Shown: piece by piece, positions 25,180 through 34,628 of the stretch
Layout of the letters: each line of letters starts with the position of its first letter
Numbering within the stretch: position 1 is the first letter of the stretch
Assembly (NCBI GenBank): GCA_021464415.1
Contig: CM038471.1
Location: 37,297,234 to 37,361,233 of the forward strand
Length of the DNA: 64,000 nucleotides
Direction of reading: 5' to 3'
DNA from: Lonicera japonica
Lineage: Eukaryota; Streptophyta; Magnoliopsida; Dipsacales; Caprifoliaceae
Translations under genes and position numbers: made by a program
The notes under the pieces: model-generated
Database searches by the model: none
What the model was told of the DNA's origin: nothing
Seen by the model: only the letters and a program-made list of their open reading frames with translations

Positions 25180-25436
25180 CTGTTGAGAATGGTTGACTTA
25201 AACAATTGATCTCACATAGGAAAATTATAGAACTCAATAGGGGTTGAAAAGTAGGGAAGTATGACCACAATGTAACACCACAAGTTTGAAGTAGTAAGGG
25301 TAGCTGGACTTAGTGGAGCCAGTGATGTCTCGGTGAGAGCTTAAAGTGTGAATTGCTATGAAAATTATCTCGGTAACACGACTTGGGTGGAGGAGGATCA
25401 AGGGTACGTGGAGTCGCTACAGAGCCGACTTATACC
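25180..25436. repeat. Left part of an interrupted repeat (TRIM-like guess)
   Basis: GAATGGTTGACTTAAAC, ATCTCACATAGGAAAA, GTTGAAAAGTAGGGAAGT and GTGACCAC-like blocks here recur in the same order at 31757-31840. The two ends are now separated by the hAT element, a minisatellite and the 4.15-kb Gypsy element. The CCCACATCG.AAAA block is reminiscent of small TRIM retrotransposons. The assignment is tentative. Confidence 0.35.
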
Positions 25437-25806
25437 CAGTGGCAGAGGTAGTGTGGGACAAGAGGGGCTTAAGCCCCCACCGAAAATTCAATTTTTTTTA
25501 TAGGTATAATAATATAGGGACTGTTGTGTAGATATTTAAGGGCTTGTAAGGTCTCAAAACCTTGGGGATAAGAATGTAATTATGTTTACCAAAAAATGTA
25601 ACTACACAACATAAAGCACTGCCTCGCAAAAAGAAAACCAAAATGGAAAAGAAAAAAGTATAGCTCGCCTTTTATCTCATTTGAGCATTAGATAGTGGAG
25701 ATGGTCAATTAATATGTCCGGTATTGTTCTCTTCACGTACACATTCTTTTGGGTTCTATTTGTGTGTAAGTTTTTATTGTAATTTTTTGTCCAATACTTG
25801 ATTTTG

Positions 25807-26022
25807 TGATTTATTTGATCCATTGAGGCATTGCTCTTACTGGTTGCAACTATGACCATAGAAAGGGTATTCTCTGCGATGAAGATCATCAAATTTCAAC
25901 TACACAATCATTTAGAAGATGAGTTGATGAATGATTCTTTAGTGGCATACATTGAGAATGATCTATTTGAAAATATTGAAAATGAAGAGGTAATTCAACG
26001 TTTTCAAAGTATGAAGGCCTAG
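25807..26022 (+). pseudogene. hAT transposase C-terminal fragment (dimerisation domain)
   Basis: The frame reads LLLLVATMTIERVFSAMKII, then NDSLVAYIENDLFENI and EEVIQRFQSMK. This is the conserved end of hAT transposases of the ZMYM1-like/TTF-type group, where VATASVERVFSAMK and NDCLVVYIEKDIF are typical. The rest of the transposase (BED or TTF zinc finger, RNase-H-like core) is missing or unreadable upstream. It cannot encode an active enzyme. The stop is followed by the element's own 3' region. Confidence 0.85.
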
Positions 26023-26049
26023 AGAGGAATTATGTAGCTCATTCTTTTT

Positions 26050-26215
26050 TTTTGGACATCTCTTTTTATCATAAATGTTTTTTGTAAGACATCTCTTTTT
26101 GTTATAGATATTTTTTTGCTGGACATCTCTTTTTGCTATAGATTTTTTTTATTAGACAACTCTTATTATTATAGATGGTTTTTTAGACATCTCTTTTTAT
26201 AATAGATATTTAATA
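26050..26215 (+). repeat. Short tandem repeat, GACATCTCTTTTT
   Basis: About five units of 35-45 bp, each with (T)GGACATCTCTTTTTrTTATAGAT followed by a T-run, lie between the transposase stop and the fold-back element. Confidence 0.7.
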
Positions 26216-26242
26216 TTTTAATGTGTGTATATATATAGAATT

Positions 26243-26630
26243 AGGCTATAAAAAGGGATTCACTCTTTAACAAAAAGAAGGGATGATCATTTGGAGGGGT
26301 AAATCGATGAATTTTTTAATAAAAATATGTAGAGATGATCTATATATTGAGTAGATCACATCCACAAAAATTCATAGACAAATTCAATCTATAAGTGGGT
26401 GTTTTGAAAAATTGATATATATGTACATTTTCGGCTGATAAATTTTTTGATGAACATCTCACCCACTTTTAGGTTGATTTTTTTTATTATTTTTTATGAA
26501 ATTTGGTGGAGTTGATCTACTCAAAATATATATCATCTCTACAAAATTTTATAAAAAAATTCATTCAATTACCTTTGAAATTGATCATTCCTTCTTTTTG
26601 TTAAAGAGATGGAATCCCTCTTTGTAAACT
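26243..26630. mobile_element. Fold-back MITE nested in the hAT element
   Basis: The whole 388 bp is one long inverted repeat. The left arm has AAAAGGGATTCACTCTTTAAC, then AAAAAGAAGGGATGATCA, GTAGAGATGAT and ATAAGTGGGTG. The same blocks appear in the same order in the reverse complement of the right arm (GAGGGATTCCATC, TTTAACAAAAAGAAGGAATGATCA, GTAGAGATGAT, AAAAGTGGGTGAG). There is no coding sequence. Confidence 0.85.
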
Positions 26631-26712
26631 AATATATATGTATGGTTGTGTTATTTTTTCTAATTAATTGTAGTCAAGCTCCCATTAGACTGAAATCCTA
26701 ACTCTGCCACTG

Positions 26713-27240
26713 CGTGTATTGGATTTAGTACTGTCAAAGAATCTCGAGTAAGGTGAAATAGTGTGTACTTCATGATGTACATTGTCCAAGGTGTGATGAG
26801 TAGAAGTGTCAAAGAATCTTGAGTAATGTGAAATAGAGTGTACCTCGAGATATACATTGACCAAGGTGTGGTTGTGCAAAGAACTAGTCCAAGGTAAAGG
26901 TGGACTGGTTTGTTGAGGGGTGGAATCACTAAAGAGTCTACATCTGCTAGAGTAGTACTGTAAAATAATCTCAAAGAAGGTGAAATAGGGCGTAACTCGT
27001 GATGTACATTGACCAAGGTGTGGTGAGTAATACCGTAAAAGAATCTTGAGTAAGGTAAAATAAGGTGTATCTCGAGATGTACATTGACCAAGGTGGAGTG
27101 GGGTTGTGCAAGGAATTAATCCAAGGTAAAGGTAGACTGGTTTGTGATGTAAGGTAGTAAGGTTAAATAAAGTGTATCTCGAGATGTGCATTATATAAAC
27201 TGAACGATTAAGCAAACAATGTTGAGTGGTAATCTACTTA
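26713..27240. repeat. Two-level minisatellite
   Basis: Units of about 80 bp (TGTAAAAGAATCTTGAG, AAGGTGAAATA, CTCGAGATGTACATTGACCAAGG) occur in pairs. Each pair is followed by a longer spacer (TTGTGCAA.GAA, AGTCCAAGGTAAAGGT, GACTGGTTTGT). Pairs start near 26729 and 26955, giving a higher-order period near 226 bp, with a partial fifth unit at about 27163. Confidence 0.75.
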
Positions 27241-27353
27241 GATAGTCTAAAAGTGAATCCAAGGTAGGGATGGCAAAAAAACCCAACTCGACGGGTTTTC
27301 GACCAGACCCAACCCGGATGGGGCGGGTTCGGGGCGGTTTTTTTTAGACCGGG

Positions 27354-28029
27354 TGATATGATCCGGTTTAGTTCCAGTTTCTATTCAACCATGGTGGTTC
27401 ATGGCATTCCAAACGATGATCCACACCTGATGAATTACAAGGATAGAGCATGGAAATTCAAAAGGAATTCCATAGAATTTCAAGACTCCTATATTATTTC
27501 CTTAATTATTTAGGAGTTTATTTTAGTTGTCTTATTTTATTATTCAACTAGGAATTAGATTAGTAGTTTCCTTTTTGAATAAGTTTCCTTATTATTAATT
27601 TCCTTATTGCATTAGGAATATTCTAGTAGTTATTATTTTCCTTTTCTAAGTAGGAATTAGTTTCCTTTTTGAATTAGGATTAAGGCTTTATTTACTCATA
27701 TTTAAAGGAGGCACATTATTATTTTATTAATAAGAATAGTTTTGGTGATTAATTACGAATTTGAGTGTTTGCTCCTTTAAGTTCTTAAGAACTTGTTGAA
27801 CAGTTTTGAATTAATTTTAATTCGTATTGTTCTTGACTTATCAATCAACTCTCCATCAATTAATTGTGGCGTCATTCGACTTATACCAAGGTTCGATTCT
27901 TGTTATCAAGGGTTGGGTTGAGGTTTCCGCCTTCCATCTCTTCGACGTTTTCCAAGGTTCGAGTCTGTTTATAGACTACGGGTTGAGGATCCATCAAACT
28001 GGTAGAAAATACGATCCGAGTTCGCGTCA
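27354..28029 (+). repeat. 5' LTR of the 4.15-kb Gypsy element
   Basis: Starts TGATATGATCCGG and ends TTCGCGTCA. It is almost identical to 30832-31507. Confidence 0.95.
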
Positions 28030-28030
28030 T

Positions 28031-28042
28031 TGGTATCAGAGC
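28031..28042 (+). other. Primer-binding site (initiator tRNA-Met type)
   Basis: TGGTATCAGAGC, one base after the 5' LTR, is the classical plant retrotransposon primer site complementary to the 3' end of initiator tRNA-Met. Confidence 0.9.
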
Positions 28043-28970
28043 AGACTTTTCTATCCAGGTTTTCTATCTTAGTTTCTTGTTCTTTCAATTTCGTAGTAGA
28101 TTCTTGAAACCTTAGATCTTTATTCTTGTTAATCTTATTCCAAAAAAATTGTGTTAGGGTTTATAGATTCTGAAAAAAAAGAGGAACAGTGCCGTGAAAA
28201 TAGTAATCGCGTGAACAGTGCCGCGTGAACAGGGATTTCTGAAAAAAAAAAAAACAGAATTTCGAAATTGCTTGAAAAAAAATTATAAAAAAAGAATATT
28301 TTATTTAGGGTGAGTTGTTTAGAATTAAAATTCACGAAATATTGAATCGTTGAAACGAGAACCCTAGTTTTTTTTATGCTTCATGGAATAGGGTTTTGAT
28401 TGCTATGAACTCTTGCGCTATTATTGAAATTGAAGATTCCCATTGAACCCTAGAAAATTTCGAATAATATTCAATCGTTTGGGTTTATTGATCATTGTTG
28501 CATCCTTATTCTAGTTGGGATTCTTATTTTGTTTTCCTTTTAAATTCAATTGTGTTGGAAATTCTAGATATCCATAGGAACTTTGAGTTGCTTTATCAAC
28601 TAGGACTTCTTGCTTGATTGTTCCTTAAAAATTTGCTTGCATACTCTAGCAATTCTAGAAATTCGTTTGGCTCTTAATATTGCTAGAAATTGGTTTCTTT
28701 AAAGCCTTGGTAATTTACTCTTTTTTGAACGCGTCCAATTTAATTGTGGGTGTGCAATTGGTTGTTGAGGGCTTGTGATATTCATATTATTCAACTTGTT
28801 TTGGAGTTCCAAAGAGAAAAAAAAAATTGTTGTGAGGTTTATCATCTTTGAGTGACAAACACGAGAGGAATAAAAATAAAAATTGTGTGATACTTGAATG
28901 ATACACGTAAGGGAGTGCGTGAGGAAACTTTTATTTCTTTATTTGCACTAATCTTTATTTTGCAGCGAGA
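28043..28970 (+). other. Leader of the 4.15-kb Gypsy element
   Basis: About 0.9 kb of A/T-rich sequence lies between the primer site and the first gag-like ATG at 28971, with no coding potential. It presumably holds the packaging and 5' untranslated sequence. Confidence 0.5.
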
Positions 28971-29696
28971 ATGTCAAGTTACTTTAATTTTGAGCAAAGT
29001 TGGTGTGATGAGGAGTTTAAAGATGATATCGCACGACTAAGAAATCTAGAAATTAGACGGCGCAGACGGTTAAGTGAAACTCCTAACGGGGAAAGGAGAA
29101 AACAAAATTTGGGTAGTAGCACGAAAAAGGCTTCCTTGTTTGATGATGAGGATTGTTCTAAGTTTAACGAACTGTTTGCCAAAGCTTATGAGCAATTTAA
29201 GAGGAGGAAAAGTTTTGTGCCAAACCAAATTGAAGAGTATGCCGTAGACGGTGAATTGCTAGCTGAATGTGGTGACCCAAGCGTGCGAACGAATATATTT
29301 CGAACTAGATGCCTCGTGTAAGAGAAGGTGTGTAGTTTGATAATTTATGGGGGAGTTTACTCAAACTTTGCTAGCACAACAATGATTGAGAAGTTGAATT
29401 TGCCTACGTTCAAGCATCCGTGTCCTTATAAGTTGCAATGGCTGAATAATAATGGAGTGATAAGGGTGAACGAGCAAGTGCTTATTTCTCTTAGCATTGG
29501 GCAGTACAATGATGAAGTTTTATGCGATGTGGTTCCAATGCAAGCCGGCCACATGATTTTGGGTCGACAATGGCAGCTTGATAGGCAAGTCAATTACAAT
29601 GGCGTTTCCAATAAGTACTCTTTCAAGATGAATGAGAGAACCGTTACTCTTGTTCATTGCCACCAAAGCAAGCTCATGAAGATCAAATGAAGTTAC
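28971..29696 (+). pseudogene. Shortened gag plus aspartic-protease-like region
   Basis: The frame opens with MSSYFNFEQSWCDEEF and a basic stretch (LEIRRRRRLSE). It then jumps to the region before protease (LLAECGDPSVRTNIFRTRC); the capsid domain and CCHC knuckle are gone. An in-frame TAA at about 29319 is followed, in the same frame, by VCSLIIYGGVYSNFAST and VPMQAGHMILGRQWQLDR. Related Gypsy elements read CSLIIDGGSCTNVAST, so the active-site Asp appears as Tyr in IIYGG. The frame ends just after a shift near 29655. The protein is probably non-functional. Confidence 0.7.
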
Positions 29697-30991
29697 AAAA
29701 GGAGAGTGATCAAAAAAGAAAGAATGGGCGAAAACAAGAGAAGAGTGGTGAAGGAGTGGAAAGGAAAGAGTGCGAAGATGAAAAGAAAGAGGGAGAGAAA
29801 AAAATAAAAGAGAGTAATGAAAAGAGAGAGGTTGAGGTAAAAGAGAGAGAAAAAGAAAATTCAGTGATCTTTAGTGAGAATGAGTTTGAAAGAGACTTGA
29901 GTGAAGTGAGGGAGATTGAGGCAAAACAGAGTGAATCGGAGGAAGAATTTTTAAATACTAACAATTTTTATCCCGTTTTGCCTATATCTATTGTGTCTTA
30001 TTTGCAGGGAGTTGGAGATCAACACCATGGAAAAGTTGAGTTGGAACATAGACAACAAGCTTTAGAGCAAGGTGTTGATGAACTTGAATTGGAAAGTTGT
30101 TGCCCAAAGAAGCTTATGGGATTCAAAACTGAGCGTGGCTTGTTTGAATGGGTAACTAATTCTTTGATTTTGAATAATGCTTTTATGAGTTTACAAAATC
30201 AAATTTTTGAGCCATTCTTGGGAAAAATTGTTTTGAAAGGCTTTGATCGTTGGAATGTCACACTGTCACATAGCAATAGTAGTTTGAATTGTTACTTATT
30301 GATTTGTTGGAATGATCAATTGCTTATGATGAGTTTTGATACGCTAACTGCTAACCTCAAGAAGTGCATTCTTGGCACGAATGAGACTATGTTTCTTTGC
30401 TTTGATGAGAGTGTTGTAGGTAAGCCGGATTTAGCGGGGGAGTTGAGTAGCATGGCAGCCGTGGAGCTTGATGAGTTCGAAAAGAATTCAGAGATTAAAT
30501 GCAGAGGGGAGCAAGGAATTTTCAAGGCAGCCATGGAAGCGAGGAGGATCTTTGCAAAGGGAAGAGAAGAGATTCTAGCCAAAGAACCGGAGTTGGAAGT
30601 TGATGAAGTGGAGCATGTAGACTTCATTGGTGTGGATAAGTGCGATTTCCATCCACAACATCAGCCGGGAAGTTTCTTCAATGAACTAAAGATGATCGAG
30701 TTGAAGCATCGCCTCAAGTTCAATGAATTCCATTTGTCAAAGAAGGCCAAGCAACAAACTGGTAGATGCGGGTTGAATCAAGCAATGCTTAGCAAAGATT
30801 CGAGGACGAATCTTCTTGAAGAAGAGGGGTATGATATGATCCGGTCTAGTTCCAGTTTCTATTCAACCATGGTGGTTCATGGCATTCCAAACGATGATCC
30901 ACACCTGATGAATTACAAGGATAGAGCATGGAAATTCAAAAGGAATTCCATAGAATTTCAAGACTCCTATATTATTTCCTTAATTATTTAG
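29657..30991 (+). CDS. Unrecognised reading frame in place of the polymerase domains
   Basis: An open frame of 444 codons continues the polyprotein in the next frame. The first part (PPKQAHEDQMKLQKES, then a Lys/Glu-rich tract to about codon 95) matches the linker after protease in related elements. NFYPVLPISIVSYLQG resembles the text just before reverse transcriptase. After about codon 115 (near 30000) nothing resembles RT, RNase H or integrase. Instead there are blocks such as CCPKKLMGFKTERGLFEWV and an acidic region KEPELEVDEVEHVDFIG. The end, DSRTNLLEEEGYDMI, is the usual run-off into the 3' LTR. The middle could be captured host sequence or scrambled element DNA. The frame is open but may not be translated. 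Confidence 0.5.
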   Translation: MPPKQAHEDQMKLQKESDQKRKNGRKQEKSGEGVERKECEDEKKEGEKKIKESNEKREVEVKEREKENSVIFSENEFERDLSEVREIEAKQSESEEEFLNTNNFYPVLPISIVSYLQGVGDQHHGKVELEHRQQALEQGVDELELESCCPKKLMGFKTERGLFEWVTNSLILNNAFMSLQNQIFEPFLGKIVLKGFDRWNVTLSHSNSSLNCYLLICWNDQLLMMSFDTLTANLKKCILGTNETMFLCFDESVVGKPDLAGELSSMAAVELDEFEKNSEIKCRGEQGIFKAAMEARRIFAKGREEILAKEPELEVDEVEHVDFIGVDKCDFHPQHQPGSFFNELKMIELKHRLKFNEFHLSKKAKQQTGRCGLNQAMLSKDSRTNLLEEEGYDMIRSSSSFYSTMVVHGIPNDDPHLMNYKDRAWKFKRNSIEFQDSYIISLII

Positions 30992-31507
30992 GAGTTTATT
31001 TTAGTTGTCTTATTTTATTATTCAACTAGGAATTAGATTAGTAGTTTCCTTTTTGAATAAGTTTCCTTATTATTAATTTTCTTATTGCATTAGGAATATT
31101 CTAGTAGTTATTATTTTCCTTTTCTAAGTAGGAATTAGTTTCCTTTTTGAATTAGGATTAAGGCTTTATTTACTCCTATTTAAAGGAGGCACATTATTGT
31201 TTTATTAATAAGAATAGTTTTGGTGATTAATTACGAATTTGAGTGTTTGCTCCTTTAAGTTCTTAAGAACTTGTTGAACAATTTTGAATTAATTTTAATT
31301 CGTATTGTTCTTGACTTATCAATCAATTCTCCATCAATTGATTGTGGCGTCATTCGACTTATACCAAGGTTCGATTCTTGTTATCAAGGGTTGGGTTGAG
31401 GTTTCCGCCTTCCATCTCTTCGACGTTTTCCAAGGTTCGAGTATGTTTATAGACTACGGGTTGAGGATCCATCAAACTGGTAGAAAAGACGATCCGAGTT
31501 CGCATCA
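30832..31507 (+). repeat. 3' LTR of the 4.15-kb Gypsy element
   Basis: Starts TGATATGATCCGG, ends TTCGCATCA and is followed by the CCGGG duplication. A short polypurine tract ends at 30831. Confidence 0.95.
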
Positions 31508-31689
31508 CCGGGGCCGGTTTGGTATTTTTTTTAATACCCAGACCGAGTTTAGGGTAGGTTAGGGTTTTGCCTTCTAAAAACTCAACCCGACCCGACCCAC
31601 TTACTTGCATATATGTAAATATATTAATATAAAAATTATATATATAGTATTTATTTAAAAAAAAAAAAACTAGACATTTTTTGACCAAA

Positions 31690-31850
31690 TGTAGGCTATA
31701 TATAACGTCAACTAGAGTTAATTCAAGGTGGAGCCAAAAGTAGTCTAGTTTGTAATGGTTGGCTCAAACTAGTGATCCCACATCGAAAAATGTAGATTTT
31801 AATTAGAATTGACAAGTAGGGTAGTGTGACAACTAGTCCATTTTAAGATT
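31690..31850. repeat. Right part of the interrupted TRIM-like repeat
   Basis: Shares GGTTGGCTCAAAC, ATCCCACATCGAAAAA and TTGACAAGTAGGGTAGTGTGAC with 25190-25265 in direct orientation. The two would be the ends of one older element split by later insertions. Confidence 0.35.
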
Positions 31851-31994
31851 AAAAAAAAAAAACACATATGTGATCATGAAAAAATAAGAGTGATGTGGTT
31901 GTGTATGGATCAATTTCCTCCCGAAAGGGATTGACATAGTGAAGTTGAAATTGGGTTTCCAAATCTAAATAGGATTCACTTTTATTAAAATGTT

Positions 31995-32175
31995 TAGAGT
32001 TTTCGACACTTTAGTTCCTTGAAGTTTGCTCCAATTGTCACTTTCGTCCCTAAACTTCATTTTTCGAGTTTCCACACCCCAATGTTTCCACCACGCTTCA
32101 CTATAGTCCTTCGCTCCACTTTCTGTTAAATAAATGGACGGAGAATGTTATGTTGGATGGGTATTTTGGTCCATT
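31995..32175. repeat. Low-copy transposon-like segment of unknown class
   Basis: TCGACACTTTAGTTCC, TTTGCTCCAATTGTCACTTTCG and TAAATGGACGGAGAATG are text of the kind seen in dispersed plant repeats, but no termini or coding are evident. It abuts the LRR fragment. Confidence 0.3.
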
Positions 32176-32182
32176 TTTCGAG

Positions 32183-32605
32183 TAGAACGATTGAAGGCTA
32201 CTAAGGCTTGTAATGGAATCGCGCAAGCTATGAAACTAGTTAAAGCATAAATCCAAATCTTTAAGCAACGATAGATTATCGAACTCACATGGCAAGGAAT
32301 CGTTGGATAGATGACACTTTCAAGACTTAAGCTTGTTAACGAGCGTGGTAAAGATGTATTTAGTAAGTTCTATCAAGCACTAATTAAGAACCTAGTTATA
32401 AACAACCAAATTCTATCAAGCACTATTTAGTAAGTTCTATCAAGCACTAATTTCATACCTTGCGGCCTGCCCAAACTTCTTTTAAGTTGCTATGATGCAA
32501 GTCAAGAACAACCAAATTCTCCAAAGATAACTCAACCCATGCCAACTCAACCATATTAATTATTTAGGAAAATTGTCATAGTAACTGTATAGTTGTGACA
32601 CGACC
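32183..32605 (-). pseudogene. TNL receptor fragment (LRR exon, intron and part of the next exon)
   Basis: 32183-32352 matches 35469-35640 of the neighbouring TNL pseudogene (LRR exon). 32353-32605 matches about 36040-36290 (intron 3 and the upstream LRR exon). About 400 bp that separate these in the longer copy are missing here, and a short AGTTCTATCAAGCACTA sequence is duplicated. Because intron sequence is retained, this is a DNA-level copy and not a retrocopy. It has no usable frame. Confidence 0.8.
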
Positions 32606-32949
32606 TTACCATTTTTATTTTTATTTTTATTTTTGTTATACATGTATGCCACACTCTTTTGGTTCATATGAATGATTGTGGCATGCGTGAGTAAAATTTA
32701 GGCCTGTGGTAAGTTTATATACCTCATACCATATAAGACTAAGTTTATTCCTTATGTTTTTTCCATTGTGGAGTAAATTTGCTAATTTCCCATACCAGTG
32801 TGGATGTTTTAATCGAATGTGGTCACTTCTCGATTATAATAGTGTGGATACCCCATTTTACGACCCTTTGAACAAGAAGGTAAATACTTGACCAAGGAAA
32901 TCACACTCAAGCTATGAGATTAAAATTCCATGAAGTTTTAAGGAGAAAA

Positions 32950-33180
32950 CCCCGATCGGTCTTTAAGTCATCTCGATAGGTCATTGGTGCACGTCGATCG
33001 GTCATCGCAACGCATTGATCGGTCATCGTTATATAGATCGATCATCACAAGAACTCGATCGGTCATTCGGCTACACGGATCGATCATATGGAAAAACGGA
33101 TCAGTCATCTTGACATGTCAATCGGTTATCTGGCTAAGTGGATCGGTCATCCAGCCACATGGATCAGTCATCAAGTGGGG
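32950..33180. repeat. Minisatellite with GATCGGTCAT motif
   Basis: About eleven copies of GATCGGTCATC or one-base variants (GATCGATCAT, GATCAGTCAT) are spaced 18-24 bp apart, with unrelated short spacers. An open frame across it repeats DRS/RSI/GSVI units and is an artefact of the repeat. Confidence 0.8.
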
Positions 33181-33315
33181 CAAGCCAAAACTAACTATAT
33201 ATGATCCAGAACACAGAACAAAAAGAAGAGACCTTCAGATGGAGGAAGAACAGCCGGATATATGGCAGAGAGAAAGAAGAGATACCCGAGGAGGGGAGCA
33301 AAGGCTCGAAAATCG

Positions 33316-33334
33316 TAGATAGATAGATAGATAA
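33316..33334. repeat. GATA microsatellite
   Basis: Four to five tandem GATA units follow the GATCGGTCAT minisatellite. Confidence 0.8.
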
Positions 33335-34090
33335 AAAGTAGATCTAAAGATAGGCACTTATTGTATCCAAAATTCTTAGACTAGTTTGTAACACTCTTTA
33401 AATACCAATCGAATCAAAAGCTTTGCCTTTGAAATTACGGTATTCAATTAATCTCTTAAACATTGTTTCAATCATAAAAACTGTCTCGCACGCATATATA
33501 AACTGCTTTATAGGATATTTTATTTATCAATTAATTTTCTGGGAGTTTGTGTACATAAATTATTCCAGATACTGTATATAATACAAGCACTGCAAGCATG
33601 CTAATAAATCGAAATCGGATCTAGAAGGCTCGTATGACAAGTAAGCTAATTATGGACCGTGATTGAACTGTAAATACATTAATATTTCTCAAATATGGTT
33701 TTAAATCATCCTAGCATGCATTCTGGACTTCAAAACATAAAGATTGTGACACTGTTAGGGATGACCGATCGGTCTTTAGGGATGACCGATTGGTCTTTGT
33801 GTATTTTTGCCATTTTTGCCTTGAAATTCGTGCCATCAATGCAGAATGCTAATAAAACAGTTATATACACACTTTAGGCCCTAAACCGGTAGGAAAAGAT
33901 AAAATAATGATAAAACGAGCATGTATATTTAGAAGCCGAAAGGGCGACGCGGGTGCCTAATACCTTCCCGCGTCGTAACATAGTTCCCGAACTCAATCTG
34001 GTTGCGCAAAATGTGTTGTACCCCCATAAAGGGTACAAAAACACACTTTTATCCGTTTTCTCGAAAAACATACTGGCGACTCTAAAACCG

Positions 34091-34628
34091 TTCACAAATC
34101 GAGCCACGCGCCGAATGGCGTCAGGGGGTTCCAATAGAGATTCTCACAAATAGTATAGATGTTTCATGCAATAAAAACCAATTAGTTTTGATGAGTTTGT
34201 AGTAATTATGTACAAGCCTCGATGATCGATATTATATATGTACACATTAGAATTTAATTACACGTATCGCATGGGTTATTCACATAAAAGTAATTTTAAA
34301 AAAATGTTCAAAAAATTGTAAATGGTAAAATGATTGAGAGTTTTTCTTGACAATGAGAGTTCAATTCCAGCAGCTTATGCACTTTTAATTTATAGTCATA
34401 ATTTAAAGAATTAAAACAAATCACATTTTGTTGACAACTAGCTATTACATTCGCATATAGGTTTTCCGTGTTTGATAAAAGTTAGTGAGATTCACAATAT
34501 AAAGTTACTTTTAAAAATTCTATTCCATCATACATTAGATTAATCCCATGGATTTCATATGCATCTGTGATGTGGCAGTGGACAAAATGTGGCCACCTCA
34601 ACTTTAACAAATCTGCACATTTTCTTTT
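34091..34628. other. Spacer downstream of the TNL pseudogene
   Basis: AT-rich sequence. No gene, RNA or repeat is recognised. Confidence 0.35.

Larger units (their letters stand above)
25437..26712 (+). mobile_element. Defective hAT transposon
   Basis: The termini are inverted: CAGTGGCAGAGGTAG on the left and CTAACTCTGCCACTG on the right. CAGTGGC(A/G)GA is a common start of plant hAT elements related to ZMYM/TTF-type transposases. The interior encodes the end of a hAT transposase (25807-26022), an A/T-rich tandem repeat, and a nested fold-back element. Flanking 8-mers CTTATACC and CGTGTATT agree only partly, so the target duplication has decayed. Confidence 0.8.
27354..31507 (+). mobile_element. 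Complete non-autonomous Ty3/Gypsy element (TSD CCGGG)
   Basis: The LTRs at 27354-28029 and 30832-31507 are both 676 bp and differ at only about ten positions by eye. A perfect 5-bp CCGGG duplication flanks the element. A primer site TGGTATCAGAGC follows the 5' LTR, and a purine-rich GAAGAAGAGGGG precedes the 3' LTR. The interior has a long leader, a shortened gag, an aspartic-protease-like block and then an unrecognised frame instead of reverse transcriptase, RNase H and integrase. It must depend on proteins from elsewhere. The near-identical LTRs make it the youngest LTR insertion here. Confidence 0.95.
27262..31612. repeat. GGGTCGGGTT-rich element interrupted by the 4.15-kb Gypsy element
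   Basis: Left part, about 27262-27353: TAGGGATGGCAAAAAAACCC, then ACGGGTTTTCG, GACCCAACCCGG, GCGGGTTCGGG. Right part, 31508-31612: CCGGTTTGGTA, ACCCGACCCGACCC. The two halves join when the Gypsy insertion and one CCGGG copy are removed. It is a GC-rich island in AT-rich DNA; plant hAT-type non-autonomous elements often look like this. Confidence 0.5.
32940..34090 (+). mobile_element. Fragment of a Gypsy LTR element (Ogre/Tat-like LTR end)
   Basis: The right end reads GAAAAACA (34070), TAC, then TGGCGACTCT at 34074-34083. That resembles an LTR end followed by the TGGCGACTC primer site of Ogre/Tat-type Gypsy elements. Upstream, TGCCTAATACCTTCCCGCG and TAGTTCCCGAACTCAATC resemble the usual tail of such LTRs. 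The left end is unclear; the GATCGGTCAT minisatellite (32950-33180) and GACCGATCGGTC near 33764 probably belong to the same LTR. No coding domains remain. Confidence 0.45.

Noticed and set aside
26660..27215. Two overlapping minus-strand frames of 143 and 176 codons
   Set aside because: They lie on the two-level minisatellite and repeat its period (WTMYI..., TTPWSMYIS...); not genes.
32984..33322. 112-codon + frame with DRS/GSVI repeats
   Set aside because: Produced by the GATCGGTCAT minisatellite.
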